The notes beneath the pieces were generated by a model. It was not told the origin of the DNA, made no database searches, and saw nothing but the letters and a program-made list of their open reading frames with translations. From NCBI GenBank assembly GCA_017447645.1, contig JAFSNA010000142.1, forward strand, positions 17,022 to 81,021: a stretch of 64,000 bases of DNA, given 5' to 3'. Shown here one piece after another: positions 47,276 through 55,942 of the stretch. This stretch comes from Oscillospiraceae bacterium (lineage in GTDB: Bacteria; Bacillota; Clostridia; Oscillospirales; Oscillospiraceae). Positions within the stretch are counted from its first letter, which is position 1. Each line of letters starts with the position of its first letter. A program made the position numbers and the translations under genes.

Positions 47276-50074
47276 TTATTGTCTGGCCTTCCGCAGTACC
47301 GCAGCCAGCGTTTTCATCATCACGCCCACGTCGATCGGCTTCGCGATATGGGCCTGCATCCCTGCGTTCTCCGCAGCCTTGACGTCTTCCTTGAAGGCGT
47401 TGGCGGTCATAGCGATGATCGGGATCTCGGCGAGCGCTTCATCGGGCAGCTCCCGGATGGCTTTCGTTGCCGCATAGCCGTCCATCACGGGCATCTGAAT
47501 ATCCATCAGGACAGCGTCGTAATACCCGTGCTGCGACGCTGCGACCATGTCCACGGCGATCCGGCCGTTCTCCGCCGTTTCCACTGTGAAGCCCGCCTGC
47601 TCAAGGATCATTTTCGCGATCTCCATGTTGATCGCGTTGTCTTCGACCAGCAACAGCCGCTTTGAAGAAAAGTCGATCTCCGCCTCCCCGGCTGCTTTGT
47701 CCGGCGCGGTCTCGCCCTTTCGGAGATCGTTCTCCTCCGCCAGCTTGAATTTCAGTCGAATGATGATCTGGGTGCCGGAGCCCGGGGCCGTCATCACTTC
47801 AATGGTGCCGCCCATCAGATCGACGATGCTCTTCGTGATGGACATGCCCAGTCCGGTGCCCTCCACGCCGCTGACGGTGGAAGTCCGTTCGCGCTCGAAA
47901 GCGTTGAACAGCTTCTCGGCAAACGCCTTGGACATGCCGATGCCGGTGTCCTGCACGCGTATCTCGTAGGCTCCGTAGCCGTTTTCTCCGACGCCGGACT
48001 CCCACAGCGCAGCGGTGATCGCGCCGCCCTCCGGCGTGAACTTGTACGCATTGGAGAGCACGTTCAGCAGCACGCGGTTCAGATTTTTACGATCGGCCCA
48101 TACGTAACGGTCCTTCACCTGCTCCGTGTGAACCTGAAAGTCCATGTTCTTCTGCTTCATTTGCTCGGCGAACAGATCCCGCATTCCGTAGAATACCGCG
48201 CACAGGTCAACCGGAACGAACTCCAGTTCGATCTTCCCGCTCTCGATGCGGCTCATTTCCAGAATGTCGTTGATCAGGGCCAGCAGATGCTGGCTCGAGC
48301 TGCTGATCTTATCCAGATAGGCGTGAATCTGCGGCAGATCCGTCTCCTTCTGCGCCAGATTGGTATAGCCCACGATCGCGTTCATCGGCGTCCGTATATC
48401 GTGGGACATGTTGAAGAGGAACTGGCTCTTGGCCAAGCTGCTCTCCACCGCATGGATCTTCTCCCGCTCCGCGGCCTCGTGCTTTTCCCGCACGACGTTC
48501 TGCACATACAGCATCACGGCGAGACCGACGAAAATGATCAGCAGCAGCACGACGCCGCCCCAGCCGAGAGAGCGCTTGATGCTCTCGGCAGTCTCTCCCG
48601 CATGGAGCAGCTTGGCAAGCCACAGAAGCGCGGAATAGAGCAGCAGCGAAAACAGCACGACCCCGGAGGTCGACATCCCGCTATACTCCGCCAGCGTGCT
48701 GTGGACGACCGTCCGCCAAAAGAACACAAAGCCCAGCAAACACCACAGGCTCAGCAGCAGAAAGGCCTCGCTGCCCATTCCCTCCATCGCGGCCAGCCGG
48801 GGCACCAGCTGCACGACGGCGAACACGAGCGAGATAGCCGTGCCGATCAGCCCGGTCGCTTCCGTTTTTTTATTGCCCTCCGTCCTGGCGATCTTATACG
48901 CCGCGGCCGACGTATAGCCGAAGCCGACGATCGCACCGAAGGAGGTCAGATCAACGAACCAGTTCAGTGTGTTTCGCCCCAGCATGGAGAGCAGGATCGA
49001 CAGCACCATGATAAAAACGATGCTGTATGTGGTCCTTGAGAACTTCTCGGAAAGGATTCGGTCCTCCGCCATTGTGGACAGCACGCGGAATGCGGCGCGA
49101 TAGCCGCCGATGATCCCGGTGAGGATCGCCGCCGCAGCTGTGACGGTCATGACCGTCAGGCCAACGGGTCCCATGACGGCCCTTGCCGCGTAAAAGGTCG
49201 GCACGGAAGCCACGCCTTTCAGAGAATCCAGCCCCGCGATATAGTCCTGCCAGGATGAAAAGCCGTCCGGCACGCTGGCCGTGCTGACAAGCGTCATGGC
49301 GATATACGCAAAGGCTGCCGCGAGGATTGAAACGGCAATGATCCGGGAGCGCTTCATGGGGAATTTGAAATGCGCGGTATCAAAGGCCGTTACCTCAAAG
49401 CCTACGAAGGCCCAGGGCGCCATGATGATCAGGCTGAACACGGCATAGCCTTTATTTAGCCCGAGAGTCCCGAAATCCCGCCAGACGCCGCTGGTCAGGA
49501 CGCGCGGCAGACAGAAGGCCGCCGTTATGGCGATGCCGGCCAGCAGCGTGATCGCCAGGATGGTATGCAGCCGCTGCAGCAGAGGCTTTGCAAAGACGAA
49601 CAGGCCGCCTACGCCCGCCAGCACGAGCACCGAAACGAGCGTCTCGCCGAGACAGATGTCGTTGCCCGCCACCGTATAGTGGAAGCCGCTGTTTGCCATG
49701 TCGGCAAACAGTGTCCGCACGATGAAAAAGAGCGCCGTACCGTTCAGGAAAATGATGGTCAGATAAGAAAGGCACAAAAACCAGGAGCTCAGAAAGGCGT
49801 GATCCCGGCCGAAAGCCTCCTTGGTATAGGAGTAGACGCCGCCCGTCATGGAGCTGCGCCCCATCAGGAAAGCGAAATTGCTTCCGATGACCAGCATGAT
49901 CACCATGCCGATCAGCATGGCGATCAGCGTTCCCGCGGGGCCAGCCACCGGAAGGAAGGACGTCCCGGGCATGGCAAACACACCCCAGCCTACCATGCAG
50001 CCGAAAGCCATACCCCATACGTCCGTGGGCGAGAGATAGCGGTCCAGCGCTTTCCCATTCAATTGTTCATCCAT
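47276..50074 (-). CDS. Amino-acid permease (APC) / hybrid histidine kinase fusion
   Basis: The protein has about 932 residues; ATG 50074 is chosen, GTG 50086 is possible. Residues 1-~460 are a full APC-superfamily permease (GWGVFAMPGTSFLPVAGP, SMTGGVYSYTKEAFG, GFEVTAFDTAHFKFPMKRS). Two further helices follow (about 470-530). A coiled linker leads to HisKA with phospho-His at about 558 (FNMSHDIRTPMNAI) and HATPase (NVLSNAYKFTPEGG, DTGIGMS, GTGLGMSI). A REC domain with phospho-Asp at about 858 (VLMDIQMPVMDG) ends the chain. It is probably an amino-acid-sensing or transport-coupled kinase passing phosphate to the adjacent HPt. Transport activity itself is not shown. Confidence 0.9.
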   Translation of the reverse strand: MDEQLNGKALDRYLSPTDVWGMAFGCMVGWGVFAMPGTSFLPVAGPAGTLIAMLIGMVIMLVIGSNFAFLMGRSSMTGGVYSYTKEAFGRDHAFLSSWFLCLSYLTIIFLNGTALFFIVRTLFADMANSGFHYTVAGNDICLGETLVSVLVLAGVGGLFVFAKPLLQRLHTILAITLLAGIAITAAFCLPRVLTSGVWRDFGTLGLNKGYAVFSLIIMAPWAFVGFEVTAFDTAHFKFPMKRSRIIAVSILAAAFAYIAMTLVSTASVPDGFSSWQDYIAGLDSLKGVASVPTFYAARAVMGPVGLTVMTVTAAAAILTGIIGGYRAAFRVLSTMAEDRILSEKFSRTTYSIVFIMVLSILLSMLGRNTLNWFVDLTSFGAIVGFGYTSAAAYKIARTEGNKKTEATGLIGTAISLVFAVVQLVPRLAAMEGMGSEAFLLLSLWCLLGFVFFWRTVVHSTLAEYSGMSTSGVVLFSLLLYSALLWLAKLLHAGETAESIKRSLGWGGVVLLLIIFVGLAVMLYVQNVVREKHEAAEREKIHAVESSLAKSQFLFNMSHDIRTPMNAIVGYTNLAQKETDLPQIHAYLDKISSSSQHLLALINDILEMSRIESGKIELEFVPVDLCAVFYGMRDLFAEQMKQKNMDFQVHTEQVKDRYVWADRKNLNRVLLNVLSNAYKFTPEGGAITAALWESGVGENGYGAYEIRVQDTGIGMSKAFAEKLFNAFERERTSTVSGVEGTGLGMSITKSIVDLMGGTIEVMTAPGSGTQIIIRLKFKLAEENDLRKGETAPDKAAGEAEIDFSSKRLLLVEDNAINMEIAKMILEQAGFTVETAENGRIAVDMVAASQHGYYDAVLMDIQMPVMDGYAATKAIRELPDEALAEIPIIAMTANAFKEDVKAAENAGMQAHIAKPIDVGVMMKTLAAVLRKARQ

Positions 50075-50152
50075 TCCTCCCGTCACCTCCCATTTGATTG
50101 CGGTCCGTCGGCGACGCTCCGGCCCTGATCTCTCCGACTCCTCGGCGCCGCG

Positions 50153-52381
50153 TCAGTATACGACGCACGCGTCCTGCCGCATTTGCTTCATCCGCCGCAG
50201 CGCGGTCTCGGCGTTCTCGAACACGTCTCCCTGCGGGTCTGTCCTGTCAGAGAAGGCCACTCCGACGCTCAGCAGAACGGGATCCTGCCCCTCCGGCGCG
50301 TTTGTCAGCGTTTTGCTGATCTTCTCTATCTTCTCCAGCACCAGCTCCTGCATAGCGCCCGTGATGCGGGACATGATGATCGCGAATTCGTCCTCCTGAA
50401 GACGGCATATGTCGTCCGTGGAACGGAAGCTGCCGCGCAGCACCTCTGCGACCCGTCTGAGCATCTGTCCTGCGCATTCTTTTCCCTTCTCGGCGCTAAG
50501 CGTCCGGTAATTGTCCACCGTGGCAAGGATGACCGCGATATTGTCCTGGTCCGCGTCGTGGAGGAGGATGTCAAAGGCGCTGTGGTTGTAAAGCCCCGTC
50601 AGCGGATCATGCATCGCGTCGTATGTGTACCGGTCCTTCGGTCCCTTTTTGCCTTTTTTCACGGCCAGGACCGCGGGATCCTCTTTTTTTTGCTCAAAGT
50701 TCTGGACGAAACGCTCAAACTCGTCGGCGCGCAGAGGTCTGGAGAAGAAATATCCCTGCACGATGTCGCAGCCGATGGCTTTGAGCGTCAGCATCTGCTC
50801 CGCCGTCTCCACGCCCTCGGCGATGGTGGGCAGATTAAGCGACTTTGCCAGTCCGATGACTGCCTCGAGCAGTCTGGTGTCCTTTCGGTCAAGAAAAGCG
50901 GTGCGGATGAACTGCATGTCCAGCTTGAGAGCGTCGATGGGCAGCGTAGTGATCATGTTCAAAGAGGAATAGCCCGTGCCGAAATCATCCATCTCGATGA
51001 CAAAGCCTCTCTGCCGCAGCGCGCTGACCCTTTCGATGACCTGCTCGGAGTTGTCGGTATAGGCCGATTCCGTGATTTCCAGATGCAGCTCCCCGGGCAA
51101 CAGCCCGTACTCCTCCATGAGGCCGCTCAGCGTTTCCATAAGCTTCGGATCATACAGATCGACGCGCGAAACGTTGACGGACACGGGGATCGAGCGGCCG
51201 AGCGTTTTCTTCCATTCCCGGATCTGAGCGGCGGTCTCCCGCCACACGTAGGAATCCAACTCCCGGATCAGGCCGTTGGCCTCAAAGAGCGGGATAAACA
51301 CGCTGGGGCTGATCATTCCAAGCGTCGGATGCCGCCAGCGCACAAGCGCCTCCGCGCTGTCCAGCACGGGCGTCTGGGAGCGGACGTCAAGCTTGGGCTG
51401 GTAATGCACGGTAAACTGCTTTTCACGGATTGCCGTGTGGAAATCCTCCAGCAGGCGCTCGTCGTAAAGCTCCTTCTCGCGCATGGATTCATCGTAATAG
51501 TGCACGGCCCGGGAAAAGCTGTTCTTTACCGCGTCGGCCGCCTGCTTGGCGCGGTCGAAGCGCTGCTCCACGTCTACGCCGCGGTCTGCTTCGGAATACA
51601 CGCCCATACGCACGCGCACGCAGTAGTTCTCGCTTCCCTCCATTTTAACGCAGACTTTTTCCAGGATCTCTCCGTAATCGTTGCGGTGGGGACAGTAAAT
51701 GAGGAAGGTGTCGGCCTCGCGGCGGCATACGATTCCGCCCGAGCCGCTCACCGCCTCCAGAAGGCTCTCCGCGACCCGTTTGAGCACCGCGTTGCCGAAC
51801 TCCCGTCCGTAACGCTCGTTGACCAGGCGGAAATGGTTGATGTTCAGCACAACGGCGTCCATCGGCGCCCCCGCATGAAAGGCGTCGAACTGGGAGGCGT
51901 AGTGATAGAAGAACTCGCGGTTGTAAAGTCCCGTCAGCTGATCGCGTTCAGTAAGGCGGATGGTGTCCCGGTCCTCAAACAGCTCGATCGTGCGCTGGAT
52001 GCGCGCCAGAACGATCTCCTGCTTGGGATAGGGCTTCGAGATGAAATCCGTCGCACCGAGACTGAGACATTCCACCTCCGTCTCCGAGTCCGCTGTCATC
52101 ACGATCACCGGCAGAGGAACCGTACGGGCGTCTTCCTTGATCAGGCGCAGTATATCCATGCCGCTCATGTCGGGCAGGTTCAGATCCAGCAGGACCAGAC
52201 TGAGATTTTTAGTCGGATCCTTCAGGATCTCCAGCGCCTGCCGACCGTTCTCGGCAAAGATGAGCTCAAAGCTCTCCCGCAGCATATAGCCGAGGATCTC
52301 CCTGTTGATCAGTTCGTCCTCGATAATCAGTATTCTTCGTTTTTCATTGATGGAGTAAAAAGCCGCCTGTTTCTCCGACAT
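50153..52381 (-). CDS. REC-GGDEF-EAL-GGDEF c-di-GMP signalling protein
   Basis: The protein has 742 residues from ATG 52381 (AGGAGG, nine bases). REC (about 15-135) keeps the phospho-Asp in LLDLNLPDMSG. The first GGDEF domain (about 150-300) is degenerate (CRREADTF at the motif). The EAL domain (about 315-565) keeps the catalytic landmarks EALVRWRHP, NVSR, LEITESAY, DDFGTGYSSL, LKLD and EGVETAEQ. The second GGDEF (about 595-742) reads CRLQEDEF. So the protein is predicted to be a phosphodiesterase whose two cyclase-like domains are regulatory. The REC may receive phosphate through the HPt and the hybrid kinase encoded downstream. Confidence 0.9.
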   Translation of the reverse strand: MSEKQAAFYSINEKRRILIIEDELINREILGYMLRESFELIFAENGRQALEILKDPTKNLSLVLLDLNLPDMSGMDILRLIKEDARTVPLPVIVMTADSETEVECLSLGATDFISKPYPKQEIVLARIQRTIELFEDRDTIRLTERDQLTGLYNREFFYHYASQFDAFHAGAPMDAVVLNINHFRLVNERYGREFGNAVLKRVAESLLEAVSGSGGIVCRREADTFLIYCPHRNDYGEILEKVCVKMEGSENYCVRVRMGVYSEADRGVDVEQRFDRAKQAADAVKNSFSRAVHYYDESMREKELYDERLLEDFHTAIREKQFTVHYQPKLDVRSQTPVLDSAEALVRWRHPTLGMISPSVFIPLFEANGLIRELDSYVWRETAAQIREWKKTLGRSIPVSVNVSRVDLYDPKLMETLSGLMEEYGLLPGELHLEITESAYTDNSEQVIERVSALRQRGFVIEMDDFGTGYSSLNMITTLPIDALKLDMQFIRTAFLDRKDTRLLEAVIGLAKSLNLPTIAEGVETAEQMLTLKAIGCDIVQGYFFSRPLRADEFERFVQNFEQKKEDPAVLAVKKGKKGPKDRYTYDAMHDPLTGLYNHSAFDILLHDADQDNIAVILATVDNYRTLSAEKGKECAGQMLRRVAEVLRGSFRSTDDICRLQEDEFAIIMSRITGAMQELVLEKIEKISKTLTNAPEGQDPVLLSVGVAFSDRTDPQGDVFENAETALRRMKQMRQDACVVY

Positions 52382-52481
52382 GTGGTTCATCCTCCTGTGC
52401 CGAACGGTATCGTTCTTCGCTCTTTGAGCGGGAACCGACGGGTTTCCGTCCGCTCCGCCGGGCCGAGCCCGTCCCCCGTGC

Positions 52482-52669
52482 TCATTTGATCAGGCTTTCC
52501 AGTGTTTCAAACAGCGTGTCTATCTGTACCTGCTTTGAGAGATGCGCATTCAGGCCCGCCTGCATGCTGCGCTGCACGTCCAGATCGTACCAAGGATCAT
52601 GATCAGAGCGATTAGCACGCTGCCCGCGATGGCCAGGATCGGCAGCTTGCTTCATTTTTCAGTATTCAT
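52482..52669 (-). pseudogene. Remnant of a hybrid histidine kinase
   Basis: The minus strand from ATG 52669 reads MNTEK, TGA stop, then SKLPILAIAGSVLIALIMIL, i.e. a nonsense codon at position 6 before an N-terminal membrane helix. This runs directly into SMQAGLNAHLSKQVQIDT and LFETLESLIK (the latter in another frame), the typical C-terminal end of a REC domain. Everything between (sensor, kinase, most of REC) is missing, so this is a gutted gene with at least a stop, a large deletion and a frameshift. The rest of the 52391-52786 gap shows nothing else. Confidence 0.75.
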
Positions 52670-52786
52670 GTGCGTGCCCCTGTATCGTTTGTTGTTTCTC
52701 GTCTGATGGGCTCCTGCCAGAAATAAGGATCTCTGTAAGACTGCCGCGGCTCTGTTCAGTCAGATCCGAACATGCTTTCAGGCGCT

Positions 52787-54151
52787 TCAATAAAACTCAC
52801 ATCCTCCGAGCCGCACGCTCTTTGTCCTGTACAGCGCTGTGTCCGCGTCCTTGAAAATGTCACCGCTCGGATTGTCACGGTCTCCAAAGGCCACTCCCAC
52901 GCTCAGAGAGATCGGCGGCAGGCCATCCTTCGGCGTCTTCAGGCTCTCGTTGATCTGACGGATCTTCTCCTCCACCAGCGAGCGCAGCGAGGACCCCGCG
53001 TGCACCATGATCACGGTGAACTCATCTCCGCCGATACGGCAGATATAGTCCTCTGCCCGGAAGCTTTTCTGCAGCAGCGCCGCCACGATGCACAGTGCCC
53101 TGTCTCCGACGTCGTGGCCGTACCGGTCGTTGATCTCCTTGAAACGGTCGATATCGACGATCAGAAGGGCCTTTTCCTGTCCGTCAAAGCGTGTACGCAG
53201 CTTTTCAAAAACACCGCGGTTGAACACACCCGTGAGGGCGTCGTGCGTTGCGTCGTAGCTCAGCTGCTCCCGGCGGCGAAGGTTCTGCGCGTGCACTTGA
53301 TTGTAGGTGCGGGCCAGAAAGCGCAGCTCGCTCGCTCCCTCCTCGGGCAACTTTTCGTCACGACGGATATGGCTGATATAATTCTGCAGCGGCCGCGTGA
53401 CGAGGCGTACCGTCGAGAGCACCAGAAGCAGCGACATCAGAAGCATGATGACGATTAGGACACTCTCCCGTCGGAAAGCCTTCAAAAACTGCACCGAGCT
53501 GTTCATCTGCTCTGCACGCGTATCATCGATGAGTACCTCGACGCTCAGGGACACGCTTTGGCCTATCGAATCCTTGTAGCCCTGGTACTTCTCGTCAAAG
53601 ACCATTCCCAGCGCTTTGTCGCGCTGTTCCTCAGCCGTCAGATGCAGATCCGCGTCCTCCAGGTCCACCTTGTGTAGCCTTTCAGGCAGCGCTGCGGGCG
53701 CGCAGCCGTAGCTCTCCGCGGCAAGGCGCATCGCATAGCACTCGATCTCAAGAAGCTTGTCAGAGCTGTCTTTTGCAGCGCTCAGATGGGCGATGGCGTA
53801 AGGATTGTCGAGGATCTCCCCGATGATCTCCAGCGCGCGGTCGCGTCTTTGGGTGACGTTCGCCTCTTCAAAAAAGCGCTCTGCTCTCGCCGTATCGCCC
53901 GTGGCAATGAAGCCACGCGCCTCTGCAGTCAGATAGTCTGACGCAGCCTGCATGTCCGCCGCCGCCTGCTGAGCCGTGATATAGCGCTCGGTCGCCTCTT
54001 CCATGTGGGTATAGCCCCTGCCTGCCTGATAGGCCGTGAGCAGCAGGAGCAACGCCAGCACGACAAAGAGTACGGCGGTGATGGCTTGGACGCGCCCCAG
54101 ACGGATCCCCTCCGATCCTTTCGGGGCCTCCTTCGCATCGGTTTCGTTCAT
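52787..54151 (-). CDS. Membrane diguanylate cyclase with extracytoplasmic sensor
   Basis: The 454-residue protein has a first helix at about 23-43 (AVLFVVLALLLLLTAY), a helical extracytoplasmic domain (about 45-230), a second helix at about 230-255, a HAMP-like linker and a GGDEF domain (about 300-454). The active loop CRIGGDEF is intact with an RxxD inhibitory site five residues before it (RAED), along with DIDRFKEINDRYGHDVGD. It makes c-di-GMP with product inhibition. RBS GAGGTGAGGAG. A sensor-less paralogue lies at 21.9-22.8 kb. It is probably cotranscribed with the pilus genes upstream. Confidence 0.92.
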   Translation of the reverse strand: MNETDAKEAPKGSEGIRLGRVQAITAVLFVVLALLLLLTAYQAGRGYTHMEEATERYITAQQAAADMQAASDYLTAEARGFIATGDTARAERFFEEANVTQRRDRALEIIGEILDNPYAIAHLSAAKDSSDKLLEIECYAMRLAAESYGCAPAALPERLHKVDLEDADLHLTAEEQRDKALGMVFDEKYQGYKDSIGQSVSLSVEVLIDDTRAEQMNSSVQFLKAFRRESVLIVIMLLMSLLLVLSTVRLVTRPLQNYISHIRRDEKLPEEGASELRFLARTYNQVHAQNLRRREQLSYDATHDALTGVFNRGVFEKLRTRFDGQEKALLIVDIDRFKEINDRYGHDVGDRALCIVAALLQKSFRAEDYICRIGGDEFTVIMVHAGSSLRSLVEEKIRQINESLKTPKDGLPPISLSVGVAFGDRDNPSGDIFKDADTALYRTKSVRLGGCEFY

Positions 54152-54214
54152 CTCCTCACCTCTTGTTCCCGGTTTTTGTCGCAGTCCCTTATATCTCTCC
54201 GCGGCGTCTCTGTC

Positions 54215-54691
54215 CTACCAACGGGGGACCTCCTCTGCGTCTTCCTCTGCACAGACAGTGTTTACGGCAGTTTCGATGAGCTTGACCATCTCCCATATCG
54301 AGCGGAAGGAGATCGTCTTGTCCTGCTCCATCCATGTGATCCGTCCCTGCCAGCTGCTGTTCTGTCGATGCTGCACGCGTACGATAAAGGTGCCGAGGTC
54401 GCCGTGCTTGCTCAATAGCGTTTCATCTCTCATGATCCTGTCCCCTTCTGTATAGTGCGTTCCCGTTTTTTTCACGGGGGCGAAGCTTCTCTCGTTTGTG
54501 CCAGTGTAAGGAAAATTCAGTGCGTTGTACAGCTCTTCCATGTGGCAGATCATCTGGTCGGCTCCGCCAAATTCGACGGCGTCGGTCTGGTAGCTGTGAA
54601 ACAGCCGCCCTGTGGGCCCGCCGCTGCGCATCGCGTCCACACACAGCACCACGCCGTTGGGCGCGCCGATATACCACTGTGTTTTCGTCAT
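54215..54691 (-). CDS. 158-residue WQG-family small protein of unknown function
   Basis: The start overlaps the BTAD regulator stop (ATGA at 54688-54691). The C-terminal half reads LGTFIVRVQHRQNSSWQGRI, TWMEQDKTISFRSIWEMVKL and an acidic end with VPRW. The N-terminal half (YIGAPNGVVLCVDAMRS, GRLFHSYQTDAVEFGG) may be a second small domain. I know of no function. The R-x-N-x-S-W-Q-G-x-(I/V)-x-W ... FRS pattern is seen in short clostridial proteins next to BTAD regulators, which is recalled rather than checked. A 33-codon remnant of a paralogue lies at 21750-21851, next to the truncated cyclase. Confidence 0.75.
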   Translation of the reverse strand: MTKTQWYIGAPNGVVLCVDAMRSGGPTGRLFHSYQTDAVEFGGADQMICHMEELYNALNFPYTGTNERSFAPVKKTGTHYTEGDRIMRDETLLSKHGDLGTFIVRVQHRQNSSWQGRITWMEQDKTISFRSIWEMVKLIETAVNTVCAEEDAEEVPRW

Positions 54692-55932
54692 GACTGATTC
54701 TCCTGTTTTCTCGGCTTGCCGAACTCCGGCTCCCAGAACACGCTGTTGACGTAGTACTGGATGGACGAACGCTGGCGGCCGATGATGAAGCGGTCGTTGA
54801 TACGCTTCTGGATCACAGTGCAGTTTTCGCGCGTCGTATTCACCAGCAGCGCCAGATACTGCCCCTTGCCGTACTGCGTCAGCGCGTCGCCCCGGCGGAT
54901 CGTCCGGCGGATCGCGTCGCCCATGCGTTTGCTGAGCTCCTCGAGCATCGGCCCGGAGCGCATGGGATTACCCTTGCTGTCCACGACCGTGCACAGCATC
55001 AGGTATACCGACTGGCCGCCGCGCTCAAGCATGCGCTCGATCATGCGGTAAATGCCCTGAAAAACCGGATAGCTGCAGTAATAGCCGCCCGGGCTGTCGT
55101 CATTTCTGCCGGAGAGCTCCCCCTGGATCTGATCCAGCACGGCGTATCGGTGCATCATTTCCTCGCCCAGCCGTTCAAACTGCACCATCAGCTTCTTCGA
55201 CGGACGCAGTCCTTGCTCGTTGAAGTAATAATCCACCGTGCTCTCATAAAGCCTGCGCGCCTCCTCATGGCGTCCCATGGAGACCAACGCCTCCATCGTC
55301 ACGGGCTCCCAGTCGGCCAACGGGTCTACCTTGGCGGCGTATACGCCCAGCTCCTCCATCTGGAAAAAGTCTTGCCGCAGCCGCAGCAGCGCCGCGGCCT
55401 TCTCCACGCAGTCGCAGAACATTTCGCGGTATCTCCGCGCCTCGTGCGCAGCCCATATGACCGCGGCCTGCATGGGCAGGAACTCCCCGGTGTACCAGTG
55501 GCAGGCTTCCATATAGAGCGCGATCCTCTCGTTCTCGTCCTCCGCGCTCTCCGCCTTCTGGTACAGGTCCTCAAAGCACGCGGCGTCCTCGACCAGTGGG
55601 ATCTCCCGGGTCCAGAAGAACACGCCCTTCTTATGCTCGATGTAATTCATCGGCGGCAGCCCCGCCAGCTCCAGCTTTTTCTTGGCGTTGTAGATAACGC
55701 TCTGCAGCGCGTGGTGGATGTTGCTCATGTCGCGGTCTTCAAACAGCAACTCCTCCAGCCGGTCGCGGGTCACGCCATTATCCCGGTTGTGGATCAGGAT
55801 CTGCAGCAGATAGGCGAACTGCGAGGCGTTGGCCTTGGAGCCGCCCGCGATCAGCTTCCCGTTCCACTGTGCGGAAAAGCCGCCGAGCATCCGCACGTAC
55901 AGCACGTCTTCCTTCATGTCTGTTATCCTCAT
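54688..55932 (-). CDS. BTAD/SARP-like transcription regulator with degenerate GGDEF-like domain
   Basis: The protein has 414 residues from ATG 55932 (GTGAGGACC upstream; ATG 55917 possible). Residues about 8-100 form an OmpR/SARP-type winged helix (VRMLGGFSAQWNGKLI ... NIHHALQSVIYNAKKKLEL). Residues about 115-260 form TPR-like BTAD helices (CHWYTGEFLPM, MGRHEEARRLYESTVDYY). The C-terminal 120 residues resemble a GGDEF fold (LEELSKRMGDAIRRTIRRGDALTQYG) but read YGKGQYL where GGDEF is expected. It may bind a nucleotide or protein rather than make c-di-GMP. It lies after pilT and probably regulates this locus. Confidence 0.85.
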   Translation of the reverse strand: MRITDMKEDVLYVRMLGGFSAQWNGKLIAGGSKANASQFAYLLQILIHNRDNGVTRDRLEELLFEDRDMSNIHHALQSVIYNAKKKLELAGLPPMNYIEHKKGVFFWTREIPLVEDAACFEDLYQKAESAEDENERIALYMEACHWYTGEFLPMQAAVIWAAHEARRYREMFCDCVEKAAALLRLRQDFFQMEELGVYAAKVDPLADWEPVTMEALVSMGRHEEARRLYESTVDYYFNEQGLRPSKKLMVQFERLGEEMMHRYAVLDQIQGELSGRNDDSPGGYYCSYPVFQGIYRMIERMLERGGQSVYLMLCTVVDSKGNPMRSGPMLEELSKRMGDAIRRTIRRGDALTQYGKGQYLALLVNTTRENCTVIQKRINDRFIIGRQRSSIQYYVNSVFWEPEFGKPRKQENQS

Positions 55933-55942
55933 GCCGCGGTCC

